This document shows positions 5,600-12,960 of a stretch of DNA of 15,589 nt, piece by piece. Both the position numbers and the translations under genes were made by a program. The stretch comes from an uncultured Acidimicrobiia bacterium (lineage in GTDB: Bacteria > Actinomycetota > Acidimicrobiia > IMCC26256 > CALEDW01), in the NCBI GenBank assembly GCA_937949585.1, contig CALEDW010000137.1, forward strand, positions 1 through 15,589, read 5' to 3'. The notes beneath the pieces are model-generated. The model did not search any database. It was given only the letters and a program-made list of their open reading frames with translations, and was not told the DNA's origin. The stretch's first letter is position 1; the number at the start of each line of letters is the position of its first letter.

Positions 5600-7513
5600 T
5601 CAGGCGGTCCCGGCCTGAGGGGCCACCGGTGGCGGCTCGTGGACCGGCGCCACCTCGGGCCGGTGCGCCTGCGTGCGGTAGAAGTCGGCGTACAACCCGC
5701 CACGGGCGAGCAGCTCGGCGTGCCGACCCACCTCCACCACCCGGCCCTCGTCGAGCACCACGATGCGGTCGGCGGCCACGATCGTCGAGAGCCGGTGCGC
5801 GATCACCAGCGCCGACCGGCCCGCCAGCGCGCGGTCGAGTGCGGTCTGGATCGCCGCCTCCGACTCGCTGTCGAGGTGCGAGGTGGCCTCGTCGAGGATC
5901 ACGATCGCCGGTCGCTTCAGCAGCACCCGGGCGACGGCGAGGCGCTGCTTCTCCCCGCCCGACATCCGGTAGCCCCGCTCGCCCACCACGGTGTCGTACC
6001 CATCGGGCAGCGAGGCGATGAGCTCGTGGATCTGCGCAGCCCTGCATGCCTCCTCGATCTCGGCGTCGGTGGCGTCGGGCCGGGCGTAGCGCAGGTTCGC
6101 CCGGATCGTGTCGTGGAACAGGTGCGGGTCCTGCATCACCACCCCGACCGCACGGCGCAGGGAGCCGAGCGTGAGGTCCCGCACGTCGCGGCCGTCCACC
6201 CGCACCGTCCCCATCGTGGCGTCCACGATGCGGGGCACGAGCATTGCGGTGGTCGTCTTCCCGGCTCCCGACGGGCCGACGAGGGCGACCAGCTCCCCCG
6301 GGGCGACGGTGAGGCTCACGTCGCGCAGCACCCAGTCGCTCGGCTCGTCGTCACCGGCGGCGCCGATCCCTTCCTGCAACGACGGGAGCGACGCGGAGCC
6401 GGCGGGCGGGTGCCGGAACCACACGTGGTCGAGCTCGATGTGCCCCCGGGGCTCGACGAGGTCCACCGCACCCGGCCGCTCCGTGATTGCGGGCGGGAAG
6501 TCGAGCACCTCGAACACCCGCTCGAAACTGACGAGCGCGGTCATCACGTCGACCCGGGCGTTCGTGAGCTGGGTGAGGGGCTGGTAGATCTGACCCACGT
6601 AGATCACGAACGCGGCGACCGTCCCGATGGACAGCGCCCCGCTGATCACCAACCGGCCACCGAGGTAGTAGACGATCGCCGTGCCGACGGCGGCGACGAG
6701 CCCGAGCGCCACGAACAGCGTACGGGCGTACAGGGCCTGCAGCACACCGATGTCGGCGACGCGCCGGGCCCGGGCGGCGAAAGCGTCCCGCTCGCGGTCC
6801 GGGTCGCCGAAGAGCTTCACCACCAACGCCCCGGCCACGTTGAAGCGCTCGGCGATGGTGGTGTTCATCTCGGCGTCGAGGGCGAACCCCTCGCGGGTGG
6901 CCCGTTGGAGACGCCGCCCGAGCCGGCGGGCCGGCACGACGAACGCCGGCAGCACCACCAGGGTGAGCAGCGTGAGCCGCCACTCCAACCCGAGCATCAC
7001 CCCGAGGGTCACGGCGAGGGTGACCACGTTCGAGGCGACGGTGCCGAGCGTCCCGGTGATCGCCTGCTGTGCCCCGATGACGTCGTTGTTCAGCCGGCTC
7101 ATCAAGGCGCCGGTCTGGGTGCGGGAGAAGAACGCCAGCGGGAGTCGCTGCACGTGGTCGAACAGCGCCACCCGCAGGTCGTAGATGAGGCCCTCGCCGA
7201 TCGTCGCCGAGAACCACCGCTGGGCGAGGTTGAGGGCCGCGGCCGCCAGCGCCACCCCGACCGCGGCCGCGGCCAGCACCGTCACCATCTGGTCGTCCCC
7301 ACGAGGGACCGCCACGTCGAGCAGGCGGCGGAACAGCAGCGCCGGGATCACCCCTACCACCGCCGCGGCCAGCACCGTGGCGACGAAGCCCACCAGTGAC
7401 CACCGGTAGGGCCCGGTGAGTCCCAGGACGCGGCGCAGCAGGGCCCGCTCCACCTTCCGGCCCCGCACCGCCTCGGGGTCCCGGCGGAAGCTCGCCAGCG
7501 TCTGGTGCATCAT
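5600..7513 (-). CDS. ABC exporter half-transporter (membrane domain fused to ATPase)
   Basis: A 637-residue type IV ABC exporter subunit, expected to work as a dimer in the cytoplasmic membrane. The N-terminal half carries about six hydrophobic helices and the typical FDHVQRLPLAFFSRTQTGAL coupling region. The ATPase domain has Walker A GPSGAGKTT (413-421), Q-loop Gln461 in VMQDP, signature MSGGEKQRLA (517-526, Glu in place of the usual Gln), Walker B VILDEAT with Asp541 and Glu542, and switch His573. All catalytic residues are present. About 20 extra polar residues (369-393) lie between the first beta strand and Walker A. The substrate cannot be inferred from sequence; such proteins export drugs, lipids or peptides. 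The first of two adjacent ATGs (7513) was chosen because a TACCGT element lies 9 nt before it. The gene is divergent from the acyl-CoA dehydrogenase at 7666 and may be co-transcribed with the SGNH gene. Confidence 0.93.
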   Translation of the reverse strand: MMHQTLASFRRDPEAVRGRKVERALLRRVLGLTGPYRWSLVGFVATVLAAAVVGVIPALLFRRLLDVAVPRGDDQMVTVLAAAAVGVALAAAALNLAQRWFSATIGEGLIYDLRVALFDHVQRLPLAFFSRTQTGALMSRLNNDVIGAQQAITGTLGTVASNVVTLAVTLGVMLGLEWRLTLLTLVVLPAFVVPARRLGRRLQRATREGFALDAEMNTTIAERFNVAGALVVKLFGDPDRERDAFAARARRVADIGVLQALYARTLFVALGLVAAVGTAIVYYLGGRLVISGALSIGTVAAFVIYVGQIYQPLTQLTNARVDVMTALVSFERVFEVLDFPPAITERPGAVDLVEPRGHIELDHVWFRHPPAGSASLPSLQEGIGAAGDDEPSDWVLRDVSLTVAPGELVALVGPSGAGKTTTAMLVPRIVDATMGTVRVDGRDVRDLTLGSLRRAVGVVMQDPHLFHDTIRANLRYARPDATDAEIEEACRAAQIHELIASLPDGYDTVVGERGYRMSGGEKQRLAVARVLLKRPAIVILDEATSHLDSESEAAIQTALDRALAGRSALVIAHRLSTIVAADRIVVLDEGRVVEVGRHAELLARGGLYADFYRTQAHRPEVAPVHEPPPVAPQAGTA

Positions 7514-7522
7514 CTCGCGCTC

Positions 7523-7528
7523 ACGGTA
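7523..7528 (-). promoter_or_regulatory. Probable -10 element for the ABC exporter gene
   Basis: TACCGT on the minus strand lies 9 nt before the first ATG. This predicts a leader of only two or three bases, so translation would be leaderless or nearly so. Confidence 0.4.
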
Positions 7529-7653
7529 CCGGCACGAGCAGGGCCGCTCGGACGGCGAGCTCTGGTCATCGGAGCCGCTCTGGCGCGGCGCGCCGACCGG
7601 AGCTCGTGCCGGTGGCGAGGGATGCGGGAGGGACGGCCCCGCGGTGCGGCACC

Positions 7654-7659
7654 TACGCT
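7654..7659 (+). promoter_or_regulatory. -10 element of leaderless promoter for the acyl-CoA dehydrogenase
   Basis: TACGCT stands 6 nt before the GTG at 7666. The flanking 12-mer GCACCTACGCTG recurs exactly at 8891-8902 before the SDR gene, suggesting a shared promoter type. It decides the start of the dehydrogenase. Confidence 0.6.
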
Positions 7660-7665
7660 GCGGGC

Positions 7666-8838
7666 GTGACGGAGGCACCGATCCCCGAGACCGACCCCGG
7701 GGTGCGGGCGGAGATCGTCGAGGGCGTGCGACGCTGGGTGCAGCGCGAGGTGGTGCCCGTCGCCTCGGAACTGGAGCACGCCGACGAGTTCCCCGACGAG
7801 CTCGTCGCCGACATGCGGCAGATGGGGCTCTTCGGGATCACCATCCCGGAGGAGCACGGCGGGCTGGGGCTCGACCTGCTCACCTACGCCGGGGTGGTGG
7901 AAGAGCTGTCGGCCGGGTGGATGAGCCTGTCGGGGATCATCAACACCCACCACATCGCGGCCTCCCTCCTGGTCGCCCACGGCACCGAGGACCAACGGCG
8001 GCGGTGGCTGGCCCGCATGGCCACGGGCGAGCTTCGGGGCTGCCTGTCGTTGTCGGAGCCCGACGCCGGCTCCGACACCCGCAACCTGTCCTGCCGGGCC
8101 CGGCGCGACGGCGACACCTACGTCATCGAGGGGACGAAGTCCTGGGTCACGAACGGGGAACGTGCCGGACTGGTGGCGCTGGCGGCCCGCACCGACGAGG
8201 GCATCACCTGCTTCATGGTGGAGAAGGAGCCGGGTCCCCGCGCCGGGGGCATCACCGTGGTACGCCACATCGGCAAGCTCGGCTACAAGGGCCTCGAGAC
8301 CGTCGAGATGCACTACGCCGGGCACCGGGTCGGCGCCGACGCGGTGCTCGGCGGGCCCGATGGGCTGGGCCGGGGGCTCACGTTCATGCTCGCCGCCCTC
8401 GAGGTCGGGCGCATCAACATCGCCGCCCGCGCCGTCGGGGTGGCCCGGGCCGCGTTCGAGGCCGCGATCACCTACGCGCAGCAGCGCCGTACGTTCGGGC
8501 GGCCGATCGCCGAGCACCAGGCCGTCCAGCAGAAGCTCGCCGACATGGGCACCGCGCTCACGGCGGCGCGGCTGCTGACCGAACACGCCGCCCGGTGCCG
8601 CCAGGCCGGCCAACGAGCCGATGTGGAGGCCGGGATGGCCAAGCTCTTCGCCTCGGAGACGGCGCTGATGGTGGTCACCGAGGCGATGCGTATCCACGGC
8701 GGGGTCGGCTACACCACCGACCTGCCGATCGAGCGGTACTACCGGGACGTACCCCTCATGCTCATCGGGGAGGGCACCAACGAGATCCAGCGGATGGTGA
8801 TCGCCCGGGGCCTGATCGCCCGGTACCGGTCCGGCTGA
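7666..8838 (+). CDS. Acyl-CoA dehydrogenase, standard length
   Basis: A 390-residue FAD-dependent acyl-CoA dehydrogenase with all three family domains. It begins with an N-terminal helical domain (PEEHGGLGLDLLTYAGVVEE, 61-80). The middle beta domain has LSEPDAGSD (129-137) and KSWVTNG (158-164). The C-terminal helical domain has QQRRTFGRPIAEHQ, RIHGGVGY and IGEGTNEIQ, where Glu369 is the likely catalytic base. It oxidises an acyl-CoA to the 2-enoyl-CoA and passes electrons to ETF; the chain specificity is not readable. An upstream in-frame ATG at 7606 would add 20 residues with no homology. The GTG at 7666 gives the usual family length and lies 6 nt after a TACGCT element, so I prefer it. The protein differs from the longer dehydrogenase at 2704-4329 and is not a recent duplicate. 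Confidence 0.92.
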   Translation: MTEAPIPETDPGVRAEIVEGVRRWVQREVVPVASELEHADEFPDELVADMRQMGLFGITIPEEHGGLGLDLLTYAGVVEELSAGWMSLSGIINTHHIAASLLVAHGTEDQRRRWLARMATGELRGCLSLSEPDAGSDTRNLSCRARRDGDTYVIEGTKSWVTNGERAGLVALAARTDEGITCFMVEKEPGPRAGGITVVRHIGKLGYKGLETVEMHYAGHRVGADAVLGGPDGLGRGLTFMLAALEVGRINIAARAVGVARAAFEAAITYAQQRRTFGRPIAEHQAVQQKLADMGTALTAARLLTEHAARCRQAGQRADVEAGMAKLFASETALMVVTEAMRIHGGVGYTTDLPIERYYRDVPLMLIGEGTNEIQRMVIARGLIARYRSG

Positions 8839-8895
8839 TCCTCGGGCCGACTCCCAGTGCGCCGATGCGCCCGTGCCGGGTGTCGTGCTCGCACC

Positions 8896-8901
8896 TACGC
8901 T
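8896..8901 (+). promoter_or_regulatory. -10 element of promoter upstream of the SDR gene
   Basis: TACGCT lies within a 12-mer identical to that before the dehydrogenase at 7666. Here the predicted transcript start (about 8908) is about 164 nt before the ATG at 9072, giving a long leader that contains the 14-bp repeats. The ATG at 8906 is too close to the hexamer and opens only a non-coding-like frame. Confidence 0.45.
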
Positions 8902-8960
8902 GAGGATGCGGTGGACACGCACCGTACGTCGGTCCGGCGTCGAGGGCGTGCTCCCCGTGA

Positions 8961-9058
8961 CCGGCACACAACCGCCGGCACGCAACCGCCGGCACGCAAC
9001 CGCCGGCACGCAACCGCCGGCACACAACGGTGGGCACGCACCGCTGGGCACGCAACCG
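8961..9058 (+). repeat. Seven-copy 14-bp tandem repeat in the SDR leader
   Basis: Seven contiguous 14-bp units. Units 2-4 (8975-9016) are identical, CCGGCACGCAACCG. Units 1 and 5 carry A for G at position 8, and unit 5 also ends CGG. Units 6-7 (9031-9058) begin TGGG, and unit 6 ends CACCGC. Degeneration toward the gene suggests age on that side and recent expansion of the central copies. At each junction among units 1-5, CCGGC can pair with GCCGG around an 8-nt loop, so a transcript could form serial small hairpins. The array ends 1 nt before the Shine-Dalgarno of the SDR gene. A unit of 14 bp is not a codon multiple, consistent with a non-coding role. Confidence 0.9.
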
Positions 9059-9059
9059 T

Positions 9060-9065
9060 GGGAGG
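9060..9065 (+). promoter_or_regulatory. Shine-Dalgarno deciding the SDR start
   Basis: GGGAGG lies 6 nt before the ATG at 9072. It argues against the in-frame ATG at 9030, which falls inside the tandem repeats. The close abutment to the array means that repeat number or folding could affect ribosome access. Confidence 0.7.
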
Positions 9066-9071
9066 TGCCGG

Positions 9072-9860
9072 ATGGATCTGGCCGGCAAGGTGGCGCTCAT
9101 CACCGGCGCCTCGTCGGGCATCGGCGCGACCCTCGCCGAACGCTTCGCCGCCGCCGGCGCCACGGTGGGCATCTGCGCCCGTCGGGCCGACCGACTCGCC
9201 GACGTGCGCTCCCGTTGCCTGGCTCACGCCCCCCGGAGCCGTTCCTGGGTCTGCGACCTCGCCGACCCCGACCAGGTCGAGCGGCTGGCCGCCGAGGCGC
9301 TCGGGGCGTTCGGGCGGGTCGACGTGCTGGTGAACAACGCCGGGATCCCCAAGCGCCGCCACGTCCTCGCCCTCGACGCCGCCACCGTCGAGACCGTGCT
9401 GCAGGTGAACTTCCTCGCCCCGGCGCGCCTCACCTTGGCGCTGGTCCCCCAGATGGTCGAGCGCGGCGACGGCCTGGTGGTGAGCGTCAGCTCCGTGGCC
9501 GCCACCCTCTCCTCGCCCGGAGAAGCCGCCTACGCAGCCTCGAAGGCCGCGTTGTCGGTGTTCACCGAGGTGACCGCAGTCGACCTCTGGAACACCGGCG
9601 TGCGGACCCTCGTCGTGTACCCCGGCGTCGTCGACACCGAGCTGTTCGACGTGCCGGACAACGACCCGTTCACCGCCCCGGTGACCCCGGTCACCGTCGA
9701 CGAGCTCGCCGACGCGGTCATGGGGGCGATCGCGGCCGACGCCCGGGAGCTCTACCTCCCGGCGTTCTTCAAAGACCTCGCCGCGGGGAAGGCGGCCGAC
9801 GTCCCCCGCTTCCTCGAAGGATCCGCGGCGTTCGTCCGGCAGCAGGGCGCCGGGGGTTGA
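9072..9860 (+). CDS. Short-chain dehydrogenase/reductase (SDR)
   Basis: A 262-residue classical SDR oxidoreductase. The Rossmann motif TGASSGIG is at 11-18. Arg37-Arg38 after the second strand (ICARRAD) suggest NADP(H) rather than NAD(H). CDLAD at 61-65 holds the adenine-binding Asp62. NNAG is at 88-91, and the catalytic set is Ser141 (VSVSS), Tyr154 and Lys158 in YAASK, with YPGVVDTEL following. All catalytic residues are present, so the enzyme should reduce a carbonyl or oxidise an alcohol; the substrate is unknown. Start and length are fixed by a clear Shine-Dalgarno and the normal SDR N-terminus. The aminotransferase gene follows after 141 nt on the same strand with no obvious promoter between, so the two may form an operon and act on related carbonyl/amine compounds. 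That pairing is inference. Confidence 0.9.
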   Translation: MDLAGKVALITGASSGIGATLAERFAAAGATVGICARRADRLADVRSRCLAHAPRSRSWVCDLADPDQVERLAAEALGAFGRVDVLVNNAGIPKRRHVLALDAATVETVLQVNFLAPARLTLALVPQMVERGDGLVVSVSSVAATLSSPGEAAYAASKAALSVFTEVTAVDLWNTGVRTLVVYPGVVDTELFDVPDNDPFTAPVTPVTVDELADAVMGAIAADARELYLPAFFKDLAAGKAADVPRFLEGSAAFVRQQGAGG

Positions 9861-9914
9861 GGTGGCCCGCCGAGTCCGGGGTGCGGAGGTGCCGAAGTCG
9901 CGGTGCGCCACCTC
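9859..9914. repeat. Separated 8-bp inverted repeat after the SDR gene
   Basis: GAGGTGGC (9859-9866) and GCCACCTC (9907-9914) are perfect reverse complements 40 nt apart. The first arm overlaps the SDR stop codon. The loop is long and there is no T-run, so it is at most a weak attenuator or mRNA-stabilising stem; chance in GC-rich DNA is possible. Confidence 0.25.
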
Positions 9915-9986
9915 GGGCCTCGCCCGACCCGCCGCCCGCGCCGCCCGCCCCACCGCCCACCCCCGTCGCACCGTCGCCCCGAGCCC

Positions 9987-9994
9987 AGGAGGAG
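9987..9994 (+). promoter_or_regulatory. Strong Shine-Dalgarno deciding the aminotransferase start
   Basis: AGGAGGAG ends 7 nt before the ATG at 10002. It selects that codon over the upstream in-frame start at 9903 and the ATG at 10011. Confidence 0.8.
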
Positions 9995-10001
9995 CCCGAC
10001 G

Positions 10002-11741
10002 ATGAAGCCGATGACCGACCTGGCCCGCCGTGACGCCGCCCACCTCATCCACCCCGTCACCGCACCCCGGGAGATGCGCGAGCACGGTGCCCGAGTCGTC
10101 GTGTCGGCGGACGGCTGCCGTCTCACCGACGACCGGGGCCGGAAGATCATCGACGGGTTCGCCGGCCTGTGGTGCGTGAACGTCGGTCACGGGCGCACCG
10201 AGATCATCGACGCCATCACCGCCCAGTTGCGCGAGCTCGACTACTTCACCACCTTCCACGGCCAGAGCCATCCCCGGGCCGTCGAGCTCGCCGAGCGGCT
10301 CTGCGCGATGTTCCCGCCCGCCTGGGGTCTCGACCACGTGATGTTCGCCTCGGGAGGGTCGGAGGCCAACGAGACGAACATCAAGCTCGTGCGGCTCTAC
10401 TGGGCGATGCGGGGAGAGGAGCGCCGCACCACGATCGTCGCCCGCCATCACGGCTACCACGGCCTCACCGTCGCCACCATGACCGCCACCGGCATCATGC
10501 CGATGCGCTGGCACTTCGGGCCCCTCGCCCCCGGGTTCACCCACATCGCCGCGCCCTACTGCTTCCGATGTGAGCTGGGGCTGCGCTGGCCGGACTGCGC
10601 GCTGGCCTGTGCCGACGAGCTGGAGGCCGTGATCCGGCGGGAAGGGCCCGAGACCGTCGCCGCGTTCATCGTCGAGCCGGTGATGGGTGCCGGCGGGATC
10701 ATCCCCCCGCCGGCCGGCTACCTCACCCGGGTGCGGGAGCTCTGCGACCGGTACGGGATCCTGCTCATCTGCGACGAGGTCGTCACCGGCTTCGGTCGCA
10801 CCGGGCGGATGTTCGGTGTCGACCACGAAGGCGTGCGCCCCGACGTCGTCACCCTGGCCAAGGGCCTCACCAGCGGATACCAGCCCCTCGGCGCCTCGGT
10901 GGTCTCGGCGGAGATCTACGACACGATCGCCGAACGGCTCCCCGGGCACATGCCGCTCGCTCACGGCTTCACCTACATGGGCCACCCGGCGGGCTGCGCC
11001 GCGGCGCTGGCCAACCTGGAGATCATCGAAAGGGAGGACCTCCCCGCCAACGCGGCGACGGTCGGTGACTACCTGCGAGACCGGCTCCGGGAGGCGATCG
11101 GGGAGCGGCCCAGCGTCGGGGAGATCCGGGGGCAGGGGCTCATGGTGGGGGTGGAGCTCGTCGCCGACCGGGAGACGGGACGGGGCTTCTCGATGCCGCA
11201 CTCGGCCTGCACCCGGGTCGAGGCCGAGGCCTGGGAGCGAGGCCTCTATGTCCGGGCCATGGGGACCGAGGTGGTGGGGCTGGCGCCGCCCCTGTGCATC
11301 GACCGGGACCTCGCCGACGAGATGATCCGGGTCCTCGCCGAGGCGGTCGAGGCCATGGAGGCCGATCTCCTCCCTGCCGAGCAGGCCCGGATCGCCCGCG
11401 CCGCGACCCGACGGGCGCGGGACTGCGCCGAGGTGTTCGAGCAGATGGCCCGGCGGTTCGACCCGGCCCGGGCCGCCGGGGAGGACCTCGTGGTGCAGTT
11501 CGCGCTGGGCGGTGACGGCGGCGGGGTGTGGGTGGTGACCGTTCGGGACGCCACGCTGGTCGTGGAGCGCGCCGACGCCGAGATCGACGCCGCCGACGTC
11601 ACGATCCGGGCCGAGGCCGCCGACTACCTGCGGATCGTCAACGGAGAGCTCTCCGGCGCCGACGCGTTCAGCACCCGGCGCCTGCGCATCGACGGCGACC
11701 TCGCCCGGGCCGCCCGGCTCGGCGAGCTCGGCCTCGTGTGA
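10002..11741 (+). CDS. Class III PLP aminotransferase fused to an SCP2-like domain
   Basis: A 579-residue protein. Residues about 1-460 form a complete class III (omega) aminotransferase: DGFAGLWCVNVGHG (51-64), FASGGSEANETN (115-126), HHGYHGLT (149-156), FIVEPVMGAGG (222-232), CDEVVTGFGRTG (257-268) with Asp258, and TLAKGLTSGYQPLGA (284-298) with Lys287 as the PLP lysine. PYCFRCELGLRWPDC is typical of the taurine/beta-alanine-like omega-aminotransferase group. Residues about 474-579 resemble a sterol-carrier-protein-2 (SCP2) lipid-binding domain: a helix (EVFEQMARRFD), beta strands (VVQFALGG, VWVVTVRDATLVVE), DVTIRAEAADYLRIVNGEL, a SGADAFSTRRLRIDGD turn and a final helix. Normal family members are about 430-460 residues, so the tail is an added domain. 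It may bind a hydrophobic amine or acyl substrate; that is inference. The start is set by AGGAGGAG. Confidence 0.88.
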   Translation: MKPMTDLARRDAAHLIHPVTAPREMREHGARVVVSADGCRLTDDRGRKIIDGFAGLWCVNVGHGRTEIIDAITAQLRELDYFTTFHGQSHPRAVELAERLCAMFPPAWGLDHVMFASGGSEANETNIKLVRLYWAMRGEERRTTIVARHHGYHGLTVATMTATGIMPMRWHFGPLAPGFTHIAAPYCFRCELGLRWPDCALACADELEAVIRREGPETVAAFIVEPVMGAGGIIPPPAGYLTRVRELCDRYGILLICDEVVTGFGRTGRMFGVDHEGVRPDVVTLAKGLTSGYQPLGASVVSAEIYDTIAERLPGHMPLAHGFTYMGHPAGCAAALANLEIIEREDLPANAATVGDYLRDRLREAIGERPSVGEIRGQGLMVGVELVADRETGRGFSMPHSACTRVEAEAWERGLYVRAMGTEVVGLAPPLCIDRDLADEMIRVLAEAVEAMEADLLPAEQARIARAATRRARDCAEVFEQMARRFDPARAAGEDLVVQFALGGDGGGVWVVTVRDATLVVERADAEIDAADVTIRAEAADYLRIVNGELSGADAFSTRRLRIDGDLARAARLGELGLV

Positions 11742-11816
11742 CGCCGCCGTCCGGCACCGCCCCGCAGCGCCGCCGGCAGTGCCCGCCCTCCTCGCAGCGC
11801 CCCCACAGCGGCGTGC

Positions 11817-11822
11817 TAGCGT
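11817..11822 (+). promoter_or_regulatory. Probable -10 element for the sbtA-sbtB genes
   Basis: TAGCGT lies in the 129-nt gap after the aminotransferase and predicts a leader of about 42 nt before the GTG at 11871. No clear -35 was seen. Confidence 0.4.
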
Positions 11823-11870
11823 CCGGCACCCTCCGGGCGGGGGGTCGTCTCGGGCACGGGGTGGAGGAGC

Positions 11871-12866
11871 GTGGCCAAGAACCTCGTCGACCCGGCGGTG
11901 CTGTACTTCGTCCTCGGGGTCGCCGCCGGGCTGGTGCGCTCGAACCTCGACATCCCCGCCCCGATCGCGCGCTTTCTGTCCCTGTACCTGCTGGTGGCGA
12001 TCGGGTTCAAGGGCGGCCAGGCCCTGTCCGAGGGCGGGGTCGGCGGCGACGGCGCGCTCGTGCTCCTCGTCGCCGTCCTGCTGGCGCTGGCCATCCCGGG
12101 ATGGGCGTTCCTGGTGTTGCGCCGTCGGGTCGACCCGTTCGACGCGGCCGCGATCGCGGCCACCTACGGGTCGGTCAGCGCCGTCACGTTCATCGCCGCC
12201 TCGTCCTATGTGAGCGGACGGGGCCACGAGCCGGGCGGCTACATGACGGTGGCGCTGGTGCTCATGGAGTCGCCGGCGGTGATCATGGCCGTCCTGCTGG
12301 CGGCCTGGGTCCGCAGCCGGCGGCGGGTCACCGGGGCCGTCCCCGCTGCGGCCGACGCCCCCGGGGCGGCGCCGACCCCGCTGCGGGAGGTGTTCCGGGA
12401 GGCGTTCACCGAGGGCGCCCAGGTGCTCCTCATCGGCAGCCTCGTGATCGGGTACGTGAGCGGCGACGAAGGTGGCCGGGCCATGAAGGTGTTCACCGGC
12501 GACCTGTTCAAAGGGTTCCTGGCGTTCTTCCTCCTCGAGGTCGGCCTGCTCGTCGCCCGGCAGCTGCGGGAAGCCCGCGACGTCGGTCGGTTCCTCATCG
12601 CCTTCGCCGTGCTGCTTCCGCTGTTCAACGCCGCGGTGGCGATCGCCGTGGGCTGGGCGCTGGGGTTCTCGGTGGGCGACGTCACGCTCCTGGCGGTGCT
12701 GGCCGCCAGCGGCTCCTACATCGTCGTGCCCGCCGTCGCCCGCTCGGCCATCCCCGAGGCCCGGGTCAGCCGCTACTTCACCATGGCCCTGGCGGTGACG
12801 TTCCCGTTCAACGTCGTGGTCGGGGTGCCGCTGTACTTCGCGGTCGTCGAGCGGCTCGTCGGATGA
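11871..12866 (+). CDS. sbtA: SbtA-type sodium-dependent bicarbonate transporter
   Basis: A 331-residue integral membrane protein built of two similar halves of about five helices, joined by a polar Ala/Pro linker (about 148-175). Each half carries the conserved SbtA signature at matching positions: AATYGSVSAVTFIAA (96-110) and LAASGSYIVVPAVAR (277-291). PLREVFREAFTEGAQVLLIGS opens the second half, as in cyanobacterial SbtA. The family imports bicarbonate with sodium through the cytoplasmic membrane. The GTG start has GGAGGAG immediately before it, with only 1-3 nt spacing, which is unusually tight; no better start is in frame. The SbtB-like gene follows 94 nt downstream. This conserved pairing supports the assignment. 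No carboxysome or RuBisCO gene is visible, so the bicarbonate probably serves other carboxylases or pH balance. Confidence 0.88.
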   Translation: MAKNLVDPAVLYFVLGVAAGLVRSNLDIPAPIARFLSLYLLVAIGFKGGQALSEGGVGGDGALVLLVAVLLALAIPGWAFLVLRRRVDPFDAAAIAATYGSVSAVTFIAASSYVSGRGHEPGGYMTVALVLMESPAVIMAVLLAAWVRSRRRVTGAVPAAADAPGAAPTPLREVFREAFTEGAQVLLIGSLVIGYVSGDEGGRAMKVFTGDLFKGFLAFFLLEVGLLVARQLREARDVGRFLIAFAVLLPLFNAAVAIAVGWALGFSVGDVTLLAVLAASGSYIVVPAVARSAIPEARVSRYFTMALAVTFPFNVVVGVPLYFAVVERLVG

Positions 12867-12947
12867 ACCCGGGTGGCGCGGGTGGACGGGAGGGCCCCGG
12901 CCCGCCACCATGGCAACGGGTCGACGACCGGCCAGACCCGCCGCTAC

Positions 12948-12953
12948 GGGAGG
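12948..12953 (+). promoter_or_regulatory. Shine-Dalgarno deciding the sbtB start
   Basis: GGGAGG lies 7 nt before the GTG at 12961. The in-frame ATG at 12910 has no such signal and would add 17 residues with no PII homology. Confidence 0.7.
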
Positions 12954-12960
12954 TGCCCGG

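Noticed and set aside
5639..7399. A 586-codon plus-strand frame opposite the ABC exporter
   Set aside because: It is entirely antisense to a gene with intact Walker A, signature and Walker B motifs; His/Arg/Gly-rich translation is typical of antisense GC-rich frames.
7606..7665. Earlier ATG start for the acyl-CoA dehydrogenase
   Set aside because: The 20 extra residues have no family match and the TACGCT promoter hexamer would then lie inside the coding region.
8961..9058. CRISPR-like array
   Set aside because: Units are 14 bp and directly contiguous with no unique spacers, and no cas gene is present.
8906..9071. Leader peptide or longer SDR N-terminus starting at the ATG at 8906 or the in-frame ATG at 9030
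   Set aside because: The 8906 frame runs through the repeats and out of frame with the SDR gene. The 9030 start lies inside the repeats without a ribosome site, whereas 9072 has GGGAGG at 6 nt and the normal SDR N-terminus.
12910..12960. ATG at 12910 as the start of the SbtB-like gene
   Set aside because: It has no Shine-Dalgarno and adds Arg/Pro-rich residues before the first PII strand, whereas GTG 12961 has GGGAGG at 7 nt.
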